Shown here in pieces: positions 1-11,195 of a DNA stretch of 64,000 bases. This stretch comes from Lineus longissimus (Eukaryota; Nemertea; Pilidiophora; Heteronemertea; Lineidae). The stretch spans positions 12,838,501-12,902,500 of the forward strand of contig NC_088311.1 of assembly GCF_910592395.1 (NCBI RefSeq). Direction: 5' to 3'. The notes beneath the pieces are model-generated. The model was not told the DNA's origin, did no database searches, and saw nothing but the letters and a program-made list of their open reading frames with translations. The first letter of the stretch is position 1. Each line of letters opens with the position of its first letter. The translations under genes were made by a program, and so were the position numbers.

Positions 1-354
1 AATCCATGGAAACCATTGGTTATTTGGGAGCAGTGCTTGCAATATATTGTTCCTGGGATCCTTGGTGACAGTGTTTTGGACATAGAGAGTACTGATTGAT
101 GATATACAACAAAGAAAACAGAGTACACTGTCATAAGCTATTGAAGTTGGTAGAGAAGAAAATATGGATCTGATATTTTCTGGTGGTGTCTGAAAGTAAA
201 AGATATGGTATTAGGTAATTTTGATGGTATGGGTTGTGGGACGGGGTTTGTGTGGGCAAAGAAACGTTACAAATACATGTACATGTAGTGTATTGACTCG
301 TTTCTAAAAGATGTGGTAGGATTTGGTAGTTGCTGTGGAGCCTGGGTAGGTTAT
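1..354. other. no gene recognised
   Basis: AT-rich sequence lying 3' of the minus-strand Helitron helicase. I could not find a convincing Helitron 3' terminus (hairpin followed by CTRR) here, so the element may end outside the window. A 75-codon minus-strand open frame at 131-358 has low-complexity composition and no recognisable motif. Confidence 0.5.
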
Positions 355-2091
355 TCACTGTAAGACTTCGTAGTAGACGACGTTACTGGTATAGTTGGTT
401 TTGTTGTTGTGTGCGTCTTTGGCAAGTATTTTGATGTTTTGTCTTCTTCCTACACGGCTCATTGCCACGTACAATTGTCCGTGGGAGAACATATCTTGTA
501 GGAGGTAAATGCCTATTCGCTGTAGAGTTTGGCCTTGAGATTTGTTTGCAGTAATTGCAAAAGCAAGTTTGACAGGAAACTGCCGTCTCTGCATTCGAAA
601 AGGGAAGAGGTCTTCACTGGGTACTAATGGTATCCGGGGTATGAAAAGTTTCTTCCCAGCATGCGTGCCTGTGGCTATGGCGGCTTCAATGACATGTGGG
701 CGTAGGTGGAGGACAGTATATCTTGTGCCATTGCAGTGGCCGTTGATGGGGTCGAAGTTTCTCAAGAGCATTATAGTACAGTTGGTTTTCAAGTTGAGTT
801 TATGCGGTGGTAGTCCTGAAGGGTTTAGGCTGTTGATGAACTCTAGTGGGTATTGGTGGTCATCTTCCAGGAGGGTGTCGCAGCTTCGATATTCTGTTGG
901 CTGGCCGGGGAAGTTGTGAATGACATTGGCGTTGACTTCTTCGACAGCTTTGTTGGTTGGGGCTATAATTGCTCTAGACGCCATCCACTCTGGGTTGGTA
1001 TAGTGCTCAGTAAGGTTGTTGAAGACAAAGTGTGTGAGATCTTGTATGCTGTCAGCATTTATGGCTAGGTCATCTGAGATAAGAATCTTGTTTGGACCTA
1101 CATGTGGGTGTGTGCTTTCCAGACCATTACCAATGGTCATGAGGTATGCAGCAAAGTCCTCCTCATCTGAGCTTTTGCGCATATTCTGCGTTAGGTTCAG
1201 CATTTGAACGTGTTGCAAAATTTCGGAGTTCTTTAGGCAGGCATTGACTATTTGTGGCCTGCTGCCGCGTCGTACAACCGGTAGTATTTGTTTCCAGTCT
1301 CCAGCAAACACTACTGTTAGTCCGCCGAAGTGGCTTGGGTTGCCTCGTATGTCTTGAAGTGATCGATCTATGCATTCGAATATGTAGCGGTGGCCCATGG
1401 AGACTTCGTCAATGATAAGCAGGTTTGCGCGGCGAAGGAGTTCAGCTGTGGCATCTCTGGTAGTAATATTGCAAGTGGAATGTTCTTGAATGTTGATAGG
1501 GACTTTGCAACGGGAGTGAAGTGTTCTGCCACTGTGCAGGAGCGTCGCTGCTATGCCTGACAGCGCTGTTGCCAGGGCGATGTCCTTATTTGCTCGTACT
1601 GTGTTCAAAAGAATGTTGAGGACATAGGTTTTGCCTGTACCACCACTTGCATTGAGGCAGAACATTTTTCCGCTATTATTGTTGACACTTTCTAGTATTG
1701 CTTGATATACAACTTGTTGGTCGTTATTGAGGGAGCTTATTTGCATAGGTAAGGATTCTGTTAGTGACGTCGTATCAAAATCTGTTTCTTCCTGGATAAC
1801 TTGCGGGGTTGTTGCAGTCTGTAGAAGACTTAGGTCTGGAGAAGGCAGGTTGAAATCCCTATTCAGGTCCAGGTTGTCTTGATCTAAAATTCTTTGCAGG
1901 TACAGGAGAACCTCGTTTAAGATGGCATCGTTTGGTATCTGCAGTTTGTCGCGGTGCAGGAAGTCTTGGGATAGTTCAACTTGCCATTTTGCCCAGAATG
2001 CTGGTGGATCTGCTGGTCGACAGTACATCAGAAGTGTGGTGAAGAAATAGCGTAGTTGATTTCCAAATTTGATGGAGGAGGCTTCAGTCAT
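355..2091 (-). CDS. Helitron helicase domain (Pif1-like SF1B), C-terminal half of RepHel
   Basis: This is the DNA helicase half of a Helitron rolling-circle transposase, expected to unwind DNA during rolling-circle transposition. The frame holds the Pif1 order of motifs: Walker A as NASGGTGKTYVLN at about residue 147, the Walker B/motif II region LLIIDEVSM at about 226, motif III VFAGDWKQILPVV at about 262, and the C-terminal motif AFAITANKSQGQTL followed by LYVAMSRV near the end. Its 578 residues cover the full helicase core. It is not an independent gene: in Helitrons it is the C-terminal half of one Rep-helicase protein, and the Rep half lies just upstream at 2114-3717 in another frame. 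Reading back from the ATG at 2091 in this frame gives SDDNEINLA, a natural continuation of the Rep half, so a single frameshift near 2120-2130 separates them. Confidence 0.93.
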   Translation of the reverse strand: MTEASSIKFGNQLRYFFTTLLMYCRPADPPAFWAKWQVELSQDFLHRDKLQIPNDAILNEVLLYLQRILDQDNLDLNRDFNLPSPDLSLLQTATTPQVIQEETDFDTTSLTESLPMQISSLNNDQQVVYQAILESVNNNSGKMFCLNASGGTGKTYVLNILLNTVRANKDIALATALSGIAATLLHSGRTLHSRCKVPINIQEHSTCNITTRDATAELLRRANLLIIDEVSMGHRYIFECIDRSLQDIRGNPSHFGGLTVVFAGDWKQILPVVRRGSRPQIVNACLKNSEILQHVQMLNLTQNMRKSSDEEDFAAYLMTIGNGLESTHPHVGPNKILISDDLAINADSIQDLTHFVFNNLTEHYTNPEWMASRAIIAPTNKAVEEVNANVIHNFPGQPTEYRSCDTLLEDDHQYPLEFINSLNPSGLPPHKLNLKTNCTIMLLRNFDPINGHCNGTRYTVLHLRPHVIEAAIATGTHAGKKLFIPRIPLVPSEDLFPFRMQRRQFPVKLAFAITANKSQGQTLQRIGIYLLQDMFSHGQLYVAMSRVGRRQNIKILAKDAHNNKTNYTSNVVYYEVLQ

Positions 2092-2113
2092 TGCGAGGTT
2101 GATTTCATTGTCA

Positions 2114-3717
2114 TCAGATATTGAGGCCTAGTTTGTTGCAGGTATCTCGAAAGGTGGGGCACAGTGTGTCATCTATTGTACGAATATCTTCGTAGCTGCA
2201 TGGTCCTGGTTTATGGTGCAGCAACATGCGTAGGTAGTACAGTTCGGATTGGTGAGGTGTAAGGGCGATGGTGGGTATACGGCCAATTGTGTCTGCTACG
2301 AATTGATGATTTTGGTCAAGAGAAGTACCGCGTTTTCGTCGTTGCCAGGCTTTTTTTGAGGCATTCCAAGTGAAATAGCGTGGGAAGTCTGGGTAGGTGA
2401 TGTTTTTAGCTTCCTTATCAGTTGCATTTGTAGTGAAGAAGGCTGTCAACTTCGTGATAGGCGGACCATTTTGAACGGTGTTTGCAGCAGCGTCGGGTTC
2501 AAATAGGACAACTTGTTCTCCTGGCAAGTGGCAGGGCAGTTTTTCGACTGGAGGGTATTTTTGGTGTAGGGGGAAGTATATTCTCCAAAAGGCCTCACTT
2601 GCAGAGATGTATCTGGCGTTTAGGTATGTTTCTATCTCATCATGAACAGTTGTCCCATCAGTCAGTTGTAGCATAACACGATCTTGACCTTTCGTTATGT
2701 ATTTGTAGAGGTATTTTACAGCTTGGATGGAGTGGACTACTTCAACATTGATGTGGGCTGAATAGCGTAGGGAAAGGTAAGGGTTGTATGGTACAACAAA
2801 GGAATTGTCAACAGTGTACTCTTCACCATGGATCTGTAGTGTATGGGTGTGACCACCTTGAGTTGGAGAACGACGTTTGTACTTGGGGTAACTGTCATCT
2901 GTGACTGTTGTTGCATCAATGTAGTCTTTTGGAAAGTTTTTGCTGCACTTTCTCTCCATACCGGTACCATTCATGCATGGGCTGTGCATGTTGACTGGAC
3001 CGCAGGGTCCGTGAATGTTATTGGCAGTTATGACTTTGTGGAGTTGAGGATTGGAGAGGCTGTCTGGTAATTCGGCACTGACGACGGTGTCTATCTTCTC
3101 TGGAGATTTGGGCTTATCGTCTGGTTGCATAATCAGGAGTATGTGTGCGTGGGTGAGGCCGTGTTTCTGCCATTCAATAGTGGCTGTGTGGGCTTGCACT
3201 TTACCCATGACATGTTGTTTTAGAAGATCTTTCAAGAGAGCATCGTACTTCATCTTGAAGACTCGTGCACAAAGGTCTGGTCGATCTTGGGTTTTTTCTC
3301 CTTCATGAAGTTCAGCTTGGATTTCTGGCCATTTTGGATTTGTAGTGAAGGTTATGAAGAAGTCGGGTTTGCCTAGGTGACGAACAATGGCCATGGCGTT
3401 TTGAAAGGCTTCAGAGTAAAACCGTGGTGAGCCGTAGATGGTAGGTGGTAAGATAAGTTTTCGTCCTGGGTTGTTGGTATCACCTGCTTGAACAGCATCC
3501 AGAAGGCCTCGGTACTTTTCTGCACGAATCGATTTCTGATTTTGTCTAACCCATTGTAGTCTTGAGTTCATGATTTTGGCCCATTGATCAACTGCATATT
3601 GTTGAAGGAGGCGGCGTCCTCGCATAATTGTACTGGCGACATCTCTAACCTGAAGTCTGTAAGAGTAGAAAGCAGTTGCTGTTAGCGTGCGACCATTATG
3701 CAGTGGTGGCCTAGTCA
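2114..3717 (-). CDS. Helitron Rep (HUH endonuclease) domain, N-terminal half of RepHel, frameshifted
   Basis: This is the Helitron_like_N / Rep portion, which in the family nicks and joins single-stranded DNA at the element ends. From the ATG at 3625 the frame reads GKPDFFITFTTNPKWPEI, the family signature, then the HUH metal-binding motif as GLTHAHILLIM, and later the catalytic tyrosine region KYLYKYITKG with two tyrosines. The open frame continues upstream of the ATG to about 3717 with residues typical of the family (TATAFYSYRLQVRD), so 3625 is not the true start and a further 5' exon must exist in or beyond the tandem array at 3700-5255. The frame stops at 2114 after NKLGLNI; a one-base shift continues into the helicase. 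Either this copy is disabled by one frameshift or the base call is wrong. I saw no OTU or apurinic endonuclease domain, so this is a plain Helitron rather than a Helentron. Confidence 0.9.
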
Positions 3718-5255
3718 GGGCCCTTTTGTCCTCAAGTTCCCAAATATTCAGTGTGCACCATCTCAGTTATCAGAGAATACAATACTGAACCGAAATTACT
3801 ACATGCATTGGTGAAAATCATTTGTGTACAGAATAAACCGTCGATAATTTTGACAAAAACCAGTTCTGGAGACAGGGGTGGAGATGAAGCTTTACTGGGG
3901 ATTGAGTGAGTTCTGTGCTTGTTGTCGTGTTGTGGTCTCCACCTGCAAATAGGACTATGTTCATGAAGTTTGTCACCATGTACTGACCTTGATCTTTATC
4001 TTGGAGGTAGGCAATTGGATTGTGGTGGGCGTTAGCAGTAGGACGGCTTGATAATTGACCTGGAATCAAAGAAGGGGTGTTAAGCTGTATGCACCAAGAG
4101 GGTGTGAAGGTTGTCTATACAGGATTAAATGCAGTGGTGGCCTTGTCAGGGCCCTTTTGTCCTCAAGTTCCCAAATATTCAGTGTGCACCATCTCAGTTA
4201 TCAGAGAATACAATGCTGAACCGAAATTACTACATGCATTGGTGAAAATCATTTGTGTACAAAATAAACCGTCGATAATTTTGACAAAAACCAGTTCTGG
4301 AGACAGGGGTGGAGATGAAGCTTGATTACGTTTGTGTCAAGACGACTTCCTTGCGAGTACTGTTGCAGTGGAATACTGGGGATTGAGTGAGTTCCGTGCT
4401 TCTTGTTGTGTTTTGGTGTCCACCTGCTGATAGGAGGACTATGTTAATGAAGTTTGTCACCATGTACTGACCTTGATCTTTATCTTGGAGGTAGGCGATT
4501 GGATTGTGGTGGGCGTTAGCAGTAGGACGGCTTGATAATTGACCTGGAATCAAAGAAGGGGTGTTAAGCTGTATGCACCAAGAGGGTGTGAAGGTTGTCT
4601 ATACAGGAAGTTAAATGCAGTGGTGGCCAAGTCAGGGCCCTTTTGTCCTTAAGTTCCCAAATATTCAGTGTGCACCATCTCAGTTATCAGAGAATACAAT
4701 ACTGAACCGAAATTACTACATGCATTGGTGAAACTCATTTGTGTACAAAATAAACCGTCGATAATTTTGACAAAAACCAGTTCTGGAGACAGGGGTGGAG
4801 ATGAAGCTTGATTACGTTTGTGTCAAGACGACTTCCTTGCGACTACTGTTGCAGTGGAATACTGGGGATTGAGTGAGTTCTGTGCTTGTTGTCGTGTTGT
4901 GGTCTCCACCTGCAAATAGGACTCTGTTCATGAAGTTTGTCACCATGTACTGACCTTGATCTTTATCTTGGAGGTAGGCGATTGGATTGTGGTGGGCGTT
5001 AGCAGTAGGACGGCTTGATAAATGAGCTGGAATAAAGAAGGGATGTTAAGCTGTATGCACCAAGAGGGTGTGAAGGTTGTCTATACAGGAAGTTAAATGC
5101 AGTGGTGGCCTTGTCATATTGCCCCTTTTGACTTTTGTTCAATGCTGAACCAAAATTACTACAGTACTACATGCATAATTGCATTGGTGAAACTCATTTT
5201 TGTGTACAAAATAAACTTTCGAGAATTTTTACTAAAACCAGTTCTGGAGGCAGAT
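3700..5255 (-). repeat. ~480 bp tandem repeat carrying a Helitron internal exon
   Basis: Three units and a partial one follow each other, beginning at 3700, 4131, 4617 and 5099 with GCAGTGGTGGCC. Unit lengths are about 431, 486 and 482 bp; the first lacks roughly 50 bp present in the others and the fourth decays after about 155 bp. On the minus strand every full unit holds the same open stretch (PGQLSSRPTANAHHNPIAYL, then QDKDQGQYMVTNF), consistent with the coding sequence expected upstream of a Helitron Rep domain. The array therefore looks like local amplification of an exon-intron module of the Helitron next to 355-3717, not unrelated satellite DNA. Which unit is spliced cannot be seen. 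Confidence 0.8.
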
Positions 5256-5304
5256 TAAACATTGAGGAATGTAATGGTGGGTTTAGATTTCCGAGTTACA
5301 CTTT

Positions 5305-6407
5305 TTAGCTCACCTCTTAGCAGAGGTGAGCTTATCCCATACCGTGGCGTCCGTCGTCGTCGTCGTCCGTCGTCGTCCGTCGTCCGTTAGCAGGGCACGT
5401 TTCGTAACTGTTAGAGCTATTGAGTTGAAACTTGGTACACATGTACCCTTATGTAATGACACCTTGGAGACCAAGTTTCGGTCCGATTCGTTTCATGGTT
5501 TGGCCACCAGGGGGCCAAACGAAAATATGCAATATCTCCCTTAATAGTAGTCGGGAAATTTTGAAAAAAATATGGTAGGTACTTCTAGCAAAGGTGCATC
5601 ATATATCCTCCGGGTTTTTGATTTGACCTCCTTTTCAAGGTCACAGAGGTCAAATGGTGTAAATTGGCCGTTAGGATGTAACGATGGCACATTTCTAAAC
5701 TGCAATGACTATTGATACCAAATTTGGTACACATTTACCCCTTAGTCAGGTGATCTCAGGGACCGAAGTTTGGTCCAATATGATTTACCACTTGACCACC
5801 AGGGGGCAAAATCCAAAAACCTTAAAAATGTGATTATTCCTTAACTTCTTGCCCGATTGCCACCAATTTGATATCATGGGTACATCTAACCACCATACAG
5901 TATATGTCACACAGGTTTTCAATTTGACCTTCTTGTCAAGGTCACAGAGGTCGAATGACGTAAATTCGCCGTCAGGCCGTAACTATGGCACGTTTCTTAA
6001 CTGCAATGACTATTGATCACAAATTAAGTACACATGTACCCCTTGGTCAGGTGATCTCAGGTACCGAAGTTTGGTGCGATCTGATTTGCCGTTTGGCCAC
6101 CAGGGAGGGGGCCAAATCCTAAATTCATCAAAATGCCATTATTCCTAGTAATGACTTGCCCGATTGGCACCAATTTTATATCATAGGTACATCTAATTCT
6201 AACAACCATTCAATGTGTCACCCGGGTCTTCTTTGATTTGACCTACTTTTCAAGGTCACAGAGGTCGAATGTACTGTAAATTGGCCATTTTGGGGAAATT
6301 GTAATTGCTTGGACCTACATCAAACCTAACACTACATGACACAATATCATGCTCTTTATCCATCTTTCCTCCACATGAGGTGAGCACAATGGCCCTGGCC
6401 ATTTCAT
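5305..6407 (+). mobile_element. GCTCACC-family element, copy A (full length, young)
   Basis: A non-coding repeat. It opens with a hairpin of 11 bp arms (AGCTCACCTCT, loop TAGC) at 5307-5332, then a GTC-rich microsatellite (about 5350-5390). Three tandem units of about 300 bp follow, and it ends in AGGTGAGCAC plus the palindrome AATGGCCCTGGCCATT at about 6388-6403. GCTCACCT at one end and AGGTGAGC at the other form a short terminal inverted repeat. The units carry CCACCAGGGGGC (5504, 5797) and AGGTCA-cag-AGGTCA/G (5638, 5939, 6253). Copies B (35653-36863) and C (58482-59598) are nearly the same sequence. The architecture resembles Helentron-derived non-autonomous elements (DINE-1/HINE type) and bivalve pearl elements, but that assignment is inference. 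Confidence 0.8.
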
Positions 6408-8107
6408 TTTCATGAGTGTGATACTTCTTGAAAAGGGAAGTATGTAACCATGTACATGACATACAGGCGTCCACAATGCTAAACCAATTCTCGGAAAACC
6501 AAGATGGTGCAGACTGGTGATGTACTCGATATCAGCCAGCGATTGGCGCCAGACTGGTTTAAGTTACCGATGTGTGCGTAAATCTTTTCTCCGATGGGTA
6601 CATTGTGTCCTAAGATGAGCTATTTGTGAATAAATGGCTGTCTCGAGGTGAAAAAGCAGCATTTTTCCTTCAGCTATGGGCGCCGCCATCTTGCATGCTG
6701 GCGTCAGTGACGTCGATTTTGATTGGTGGATGATGCGCGCATGGAGGGGACCATTTGAACAGGACATCTGATTAGTTGATAGCGGAGGTGGGAGGTGGCT
6801 CGGCAATTTTCTTGCGCAAGCACGTGTTGTTGAAAATATTGTGCACGCTGTGACGGCGTGTTTTTGTTGACATTATTCTATATTGGGATGGGAAGTACGT
6901 GGTTTAAGACGGGGTTTAAAAAATGGGGGGATTTATATTTGCGAATTGTTGAAAGTGAATTGAATGCCACTGTCAACGACATAATGGCAAAAACTTGACT
7001 TTTGAATCGCTCGATTCGCGATTCGATGCAATGCCAATGCCAATGTCAATGCCATACCAATCCTGAATCCATCCCATTAATGATATTAGGTCGTTATTGA
7101 TATCTGATGATGATGATGATGATGTATTTTGTCTGTGCAAAGTTGTAGTAGACATCAGGAGATGCAACGCTCCGCTCATCTATCAATCACTCGCATGAAA
7201 ACATGCACATGCAGTAGGCCTATAGTAATGCACGCTAGCATGCATGCATACATGCGACCAAGAATAAGAGTAAGATGCTGCAGCACAGGGCCAGTGCATT
7301 TTTTAATCGCTCGATATGAAAGCGAATTACGCGGAAAAGGCACTTTTAAGTGCATGTGAATATTGTTTATGATTACTTGAAGAGAATGAGATCATGCTGG
7401 AGAAATATAGCGTTCGTTTACCTGTAAATGTGAAGGAAAGATGCTGAATGATGAGGAGGATGAAACACACGTGCGAATCGCAAAATGGCTGATGGCGGCG
7501 CGAGGGGCGGTGGTGATGCGGTGGATCTATGAATTAACTCGCACGCCAAATTAATGCCTACATGCCGAATTAATGCCTACCAATCTATCTATGCAACCAT
7601 TTTTCTATTTGTGTTTGAAGGTTAGCTTTATTTCCTTACCTTTTAATGATCTTCTGAGGATATTTCCGTATTTGAAACCTTTCGCGGATGTAGCGAGGGC
7701 GGATGTAGCGAGGCGGAATCCTTTCGCGAGTGGCAGAGAGATTACTGATGGACTTCTCGGCGAAGAGATTACTTTTACTTGGAGCTCTCCAGTTCACGGC
7801 ATCCCCACAAAGTTGTTATTTATTCCAAAACCACCACGATATTTGACGTATGACACCCTCAGTGACACTCTTACTTATGATCCAGACCTACGAAACCAAA
7901 AGTTGCAAGAATTCGACGCATTTTCGAAGCCCAATTTTGAAACAAAAATCGCCTCCTATTTAGCGGCCACAACGCGCATTATAGTATAGATATCAAAATA
8001 TGTATCTATAGTCGTGGCAAATTCACTTTACACGCACAGGTTGATGATCATCAATGACATTCTAAAATGTTACGAACTTAGCATCTCTTATGATACACTA
8101 TAAAGTC
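6408..8107. other. spacer with promoter-like motifs, no gene confirmed
   Basis: No recognisable protein. A 138-codon open frame at 7573-7989 (plus) contains degenerate repeats (DVARADVAR) and no motif I know. Around 6660-6740 and 7475-7510 the sequence is locally GC-rich with promoter-type motifs, listed separately. A short GAT run lies at about 7107-7123. Confidence 0.4.
6655..6745. promoter_or_regulatory. possible promoter motif cluster (YY1-like, CRE, CCAAT)
   Basis: Within about 70 bp lie GCCGCCATCTTG (YY1-like), TGACGTC (CRE half palindrome) and GATTGGTGG (an inverted CCAAT box, NF-Y-like). This combination is typical of TATA-less promoters of broadly expressed animal genes. No initiating open frame next to it was recognised, so the call rests on motifs alone. 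Confidence 0.3.
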
Positions 8108-8650
8108 TAATGCTCGCCATACACGATCCCATTTTATAGTATAGCAAATGCTATACCATTTTATTGGACCGTGTATGTCGGGAAACTTTGTCGAAATTTT
8201 TTAGTATAGCAAGAAATACACGAATAGGTTCTGTCCTATTTTTCTTGTACAATTAAATGCTATACAATAAAATCATACGGTGTATGTCGGGATAGCATTA
8301 TTATTGTACAATTAACCCTGCATGCTTTTGGCGCGACAAGCATCGCGTGTCTATCGGGTCTACTTCATACGTGAATTTGTAGGTTTGGCCTGCGCCGGGC
8401 TGTCTGCGTGGTTCATTGCTCGAAATAAATCAAGGTTAGATAGCGCGATGTGCACGCAATTGTACTACGTGTGTTGCGGATGATGTCATCTACTCATGTC
8501 CGATTTCACAGCGATCAGGGCGACCAGGCAAACGATCAATGCGACCGTGCGACGCATCGCTATGAAGTATAAACCAGCCTTATTAACCATGGAGGTATTA
8601 TTAATAATACCTCCCTGATGTAACGAAACCCTTTATATCTGGATGCGTTC

Positions 8651-11195
8651 ATGAGCAAGGCTCACATTACTACACCAAGCCCAGTTATGGCAGCACGTAG
8701 GCCAATAACTACATGGAATCAGGTCGACGTCGACATCCTCATTGAGGAATATCGGCTCCGGGGTGAACTTTATGATGTAAAGGATCCGAATTATCATAAC
8801 AGGATAAAGAAGGAGTTGGCCTACCAGGAAATTGTGGAACAGCTCCAGAATCATCATTCCGATTGCACCGTGGATGGCGTAAAGAAAAAAATTAATGGCC
8901 TTCGGAGCAGCTATTCGCAAGAGCTTGAGAAAATGAAAAGTAAAAAGAAGTCGGGCGCTGGGACAGATGACCAGTACACTCCAACTGTTTGGTGGTTTAA
9001 AAAACTACATTTTTTGAAAGACCACGTTCAACCACGAACAAGCACAAGTTCAATGGCGAAATCCCGCAAGAACGTAGACATGGTAGATGATAATGAAGAA
9101 ACCACTTACGAGGTAATTTTGCTATTCGGTTCTTATTTAGGGGAGCTTGCATACATTTTACCAATTTTGAACAAGTACTGATTTTACAGATTTCAGGCCC
9201 GAAATGACCAAAGGTTTACATTAACTCTTTCAGTGCCCAGGATTTGGGCATTTTTGGGCATTGTCACTACCCAAAATCTCACAAAAATAATTGAGATACA
9301 CTCATCAAAATTCTTCAAAACCTTTGTCTTTACCTCCTGTTTCAATAAAACAGCAGTAATAAGTAGGGGCATACTAGGATTATGTTCTAAATTTTTTTGA
9401 GGGAGTGGTATTTTTGGCCGATTTTCACCATTTTTCACCTAAAATGAGGGGTGGCAAACCCCACCCCACCCTCTCAGTCGAAAAAATTATTCAATTTGGA
9501 CGCCCCAGGCCAGAGAAACCATATGAACCACATTTGAGTAGCTGGGGACATCTGGTGTCGTCTGGAGGAACTAAAATACCTTAATATTTAGGACGTACAT
9601 GTACGTCCTTGGGCACTGAAAGAGTTAATCAGTTTTTTAGGAACACCTGTTTTATGCTACAAGAATCATAAAACCTACTAAAACATACACAACCTGCAAG
9701 CTACCTTTATAGAATGCGGGTCGGAGTAATCATTTAAATGAACTTATTCTGCCAAGGTACGCGTCCGTCATCACTGTTGACGTATCGACGCAACTCATCC
9801 CTGATATTCTGTGCTGTATAGGTCGTTCTGTTTCCACCTTGCACAGACACGTCCACATATGCATCTTTGGACTTCTTCACATTCCTCCAATGACCTTGGC
9901 ATACAGTACCACGTGCAGTATCTTCCCGGTCGAGCGATCCAGGAGGATAGAATGAATTTGTTTTTTTAACACGTAGAAAATTGTGAAGGGCGCATGCAGC
10001 TAGAATGAGAATTTCAACCTTTTCTGGAGACAACAGAATTGGTGCTAAGAACACTCTGAATCTATTAGCTAGAATTCCAAAGGCGTTTTCAACAACACGT
10101 CTAGCCCTGCTCAGTCGATAATTTAAAGTCCTTTTGGAAATATCCATATCACGGAATGGGTACGGTTTCATAAGGTCTTTTTGCAATGGGAACGCGTCAT
10201 CGCCCACAATGAAATAGGGGACTGCCATTTGACCACCTGTTAAACGTTCATGCGGAGGGAAATTTATGGTTCCATCTTTCATCGCCGAGTTGAGGTCACT
10301 TTTCCGAAAGACTCCACCATCTCCCACACGACCGTTGGTTCCCGCATCCACCATTAGGAATTTGTAGTCTGAATCAACAAGAGCAAACAGAACAAGACTG
10401 TGTGTACCCTTGTAGTTGTAAAAGTATGATCCCTGGTTAAGTGGTGAACGGAAGACAACATGTTTCCCGTCAAGGGCCCCAAGACAATGTGGAAAGTTCC
10501 ATCGTGTTTCAAACCCTTTTGCGATCACCAGCCATTCTTCTTCCGTTGAAGGTAGCTGGAAAAGAAGAATATAGGTATTGTTGAGGAACATTGTATTTCA
10601 TTGTTTAATTTTTCTCTTTAAGGGCGAGCGTACTGGTGTGTCTGACGATGAAAGCATAGTTGATGATATGGATGAAGCTTCTACGAGTGCACCTCAAACC
10701 AAGACGTCCCTAGGCCTCATTCCCCCGAGCCGTGGAAAGAAGCAAAAGAAGGGGGGAATATCTGAAGAAAATGCCATGATTCGAAAGGCTACCAACATTC
10801 TAACTGAACTTAAGGATGCTGCTTTAACAACACCAGTTGACGATCCATGCGCAACATTTGGTACATTTGTTGCTAGTGAACTAAGGGCAATTAAGTCACC
10901 TCATGTTTTGCAAAGTGTAAAGCGAAAGATTACTATAGCCCTGTTTGATGGTCAAGACCACGACTTGATGAGTAAAACCAGTAAAATTGATGGTTATGCT
11001 ACCACCAGAAATTATGAAGTAGGCCTATCAGCATCACATCCTGGTACAGAAACAAATGTAGGCATATCTGGGATGCAACAACCACAATCAAGATTGTTTA
11101 GACCATATTCTCAGACTCAACATGTTACTGACCAATGTTATGAAGGCGTCAATTGTAGTCAAGTATCAGAGCCCTACGATTATAACCACATCTAA
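8651..11195 (+). CDS. Harbinger Myb/SANT-like accessory protein (two exons)
   Basis: In the Harbinger superfamily a Myb/SANT-like partner helps transposase nuclear import and end binding. Exon 1 (8651-9112) starts at ATG 8651 (MSKAHITTP) and holds a trihelix/MADF-like domain: TWNQVDVDILIEEY, then EIVEQLQNHHSDCTVDGVKK and INGLRSSYSQELEKM, then YTPTVWWFKKLHFLKDH. It ends at the donor GAG|GTAATT. The intron runs 9113-10622. Exon 2 starts at 10623 after TTTCTCTTTAAG, in phase 0, with GERTGVSDDES, and ends at the stop at 11195; total about 344 residues. The second half is acidic and serine-rich, then polar and disordered-looking. The intron holds the second coding exon of the opposite-strand transposase and a MITE. 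Splice sites are inferred from consensus and frame continuity. Confidence 0.85.
9225..9624. mobile_element. 400 bp piggyBac-like MITE
   Basis: A non-coding segment with inverted termini CTCTTTCAGTGCCCAGG (left) and its near reverse complement (right), flanked on both sides by TTAA (9221-9224, 9625-9628), the piggyBac target duplication. It sits in the intron of the Harbinger Myb-like gene and just 3' of the transposase stop codon, so it interrupts no coding sequence. Confidence 0.8.

Noticed and set aside
542-1375. Several plus- and minus-strand frames overlapping the helicase
   Set aside because: Shadow frames of the Helitron helicase; composition and lack of motifs show they are not coding.
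5326-5544. Open frame at the start of GCTCACC copies (also 58503-58742)
   Set aside because: It arises from the hairpin and microsatellite of a non-coding repeat; conserved only because the copies are young.
7573-7989. 138-codon plus-strand open frame
   Set aside because: No recognisable domain, repeats such as DVARADVAR and no splice or homology support; likely chance.
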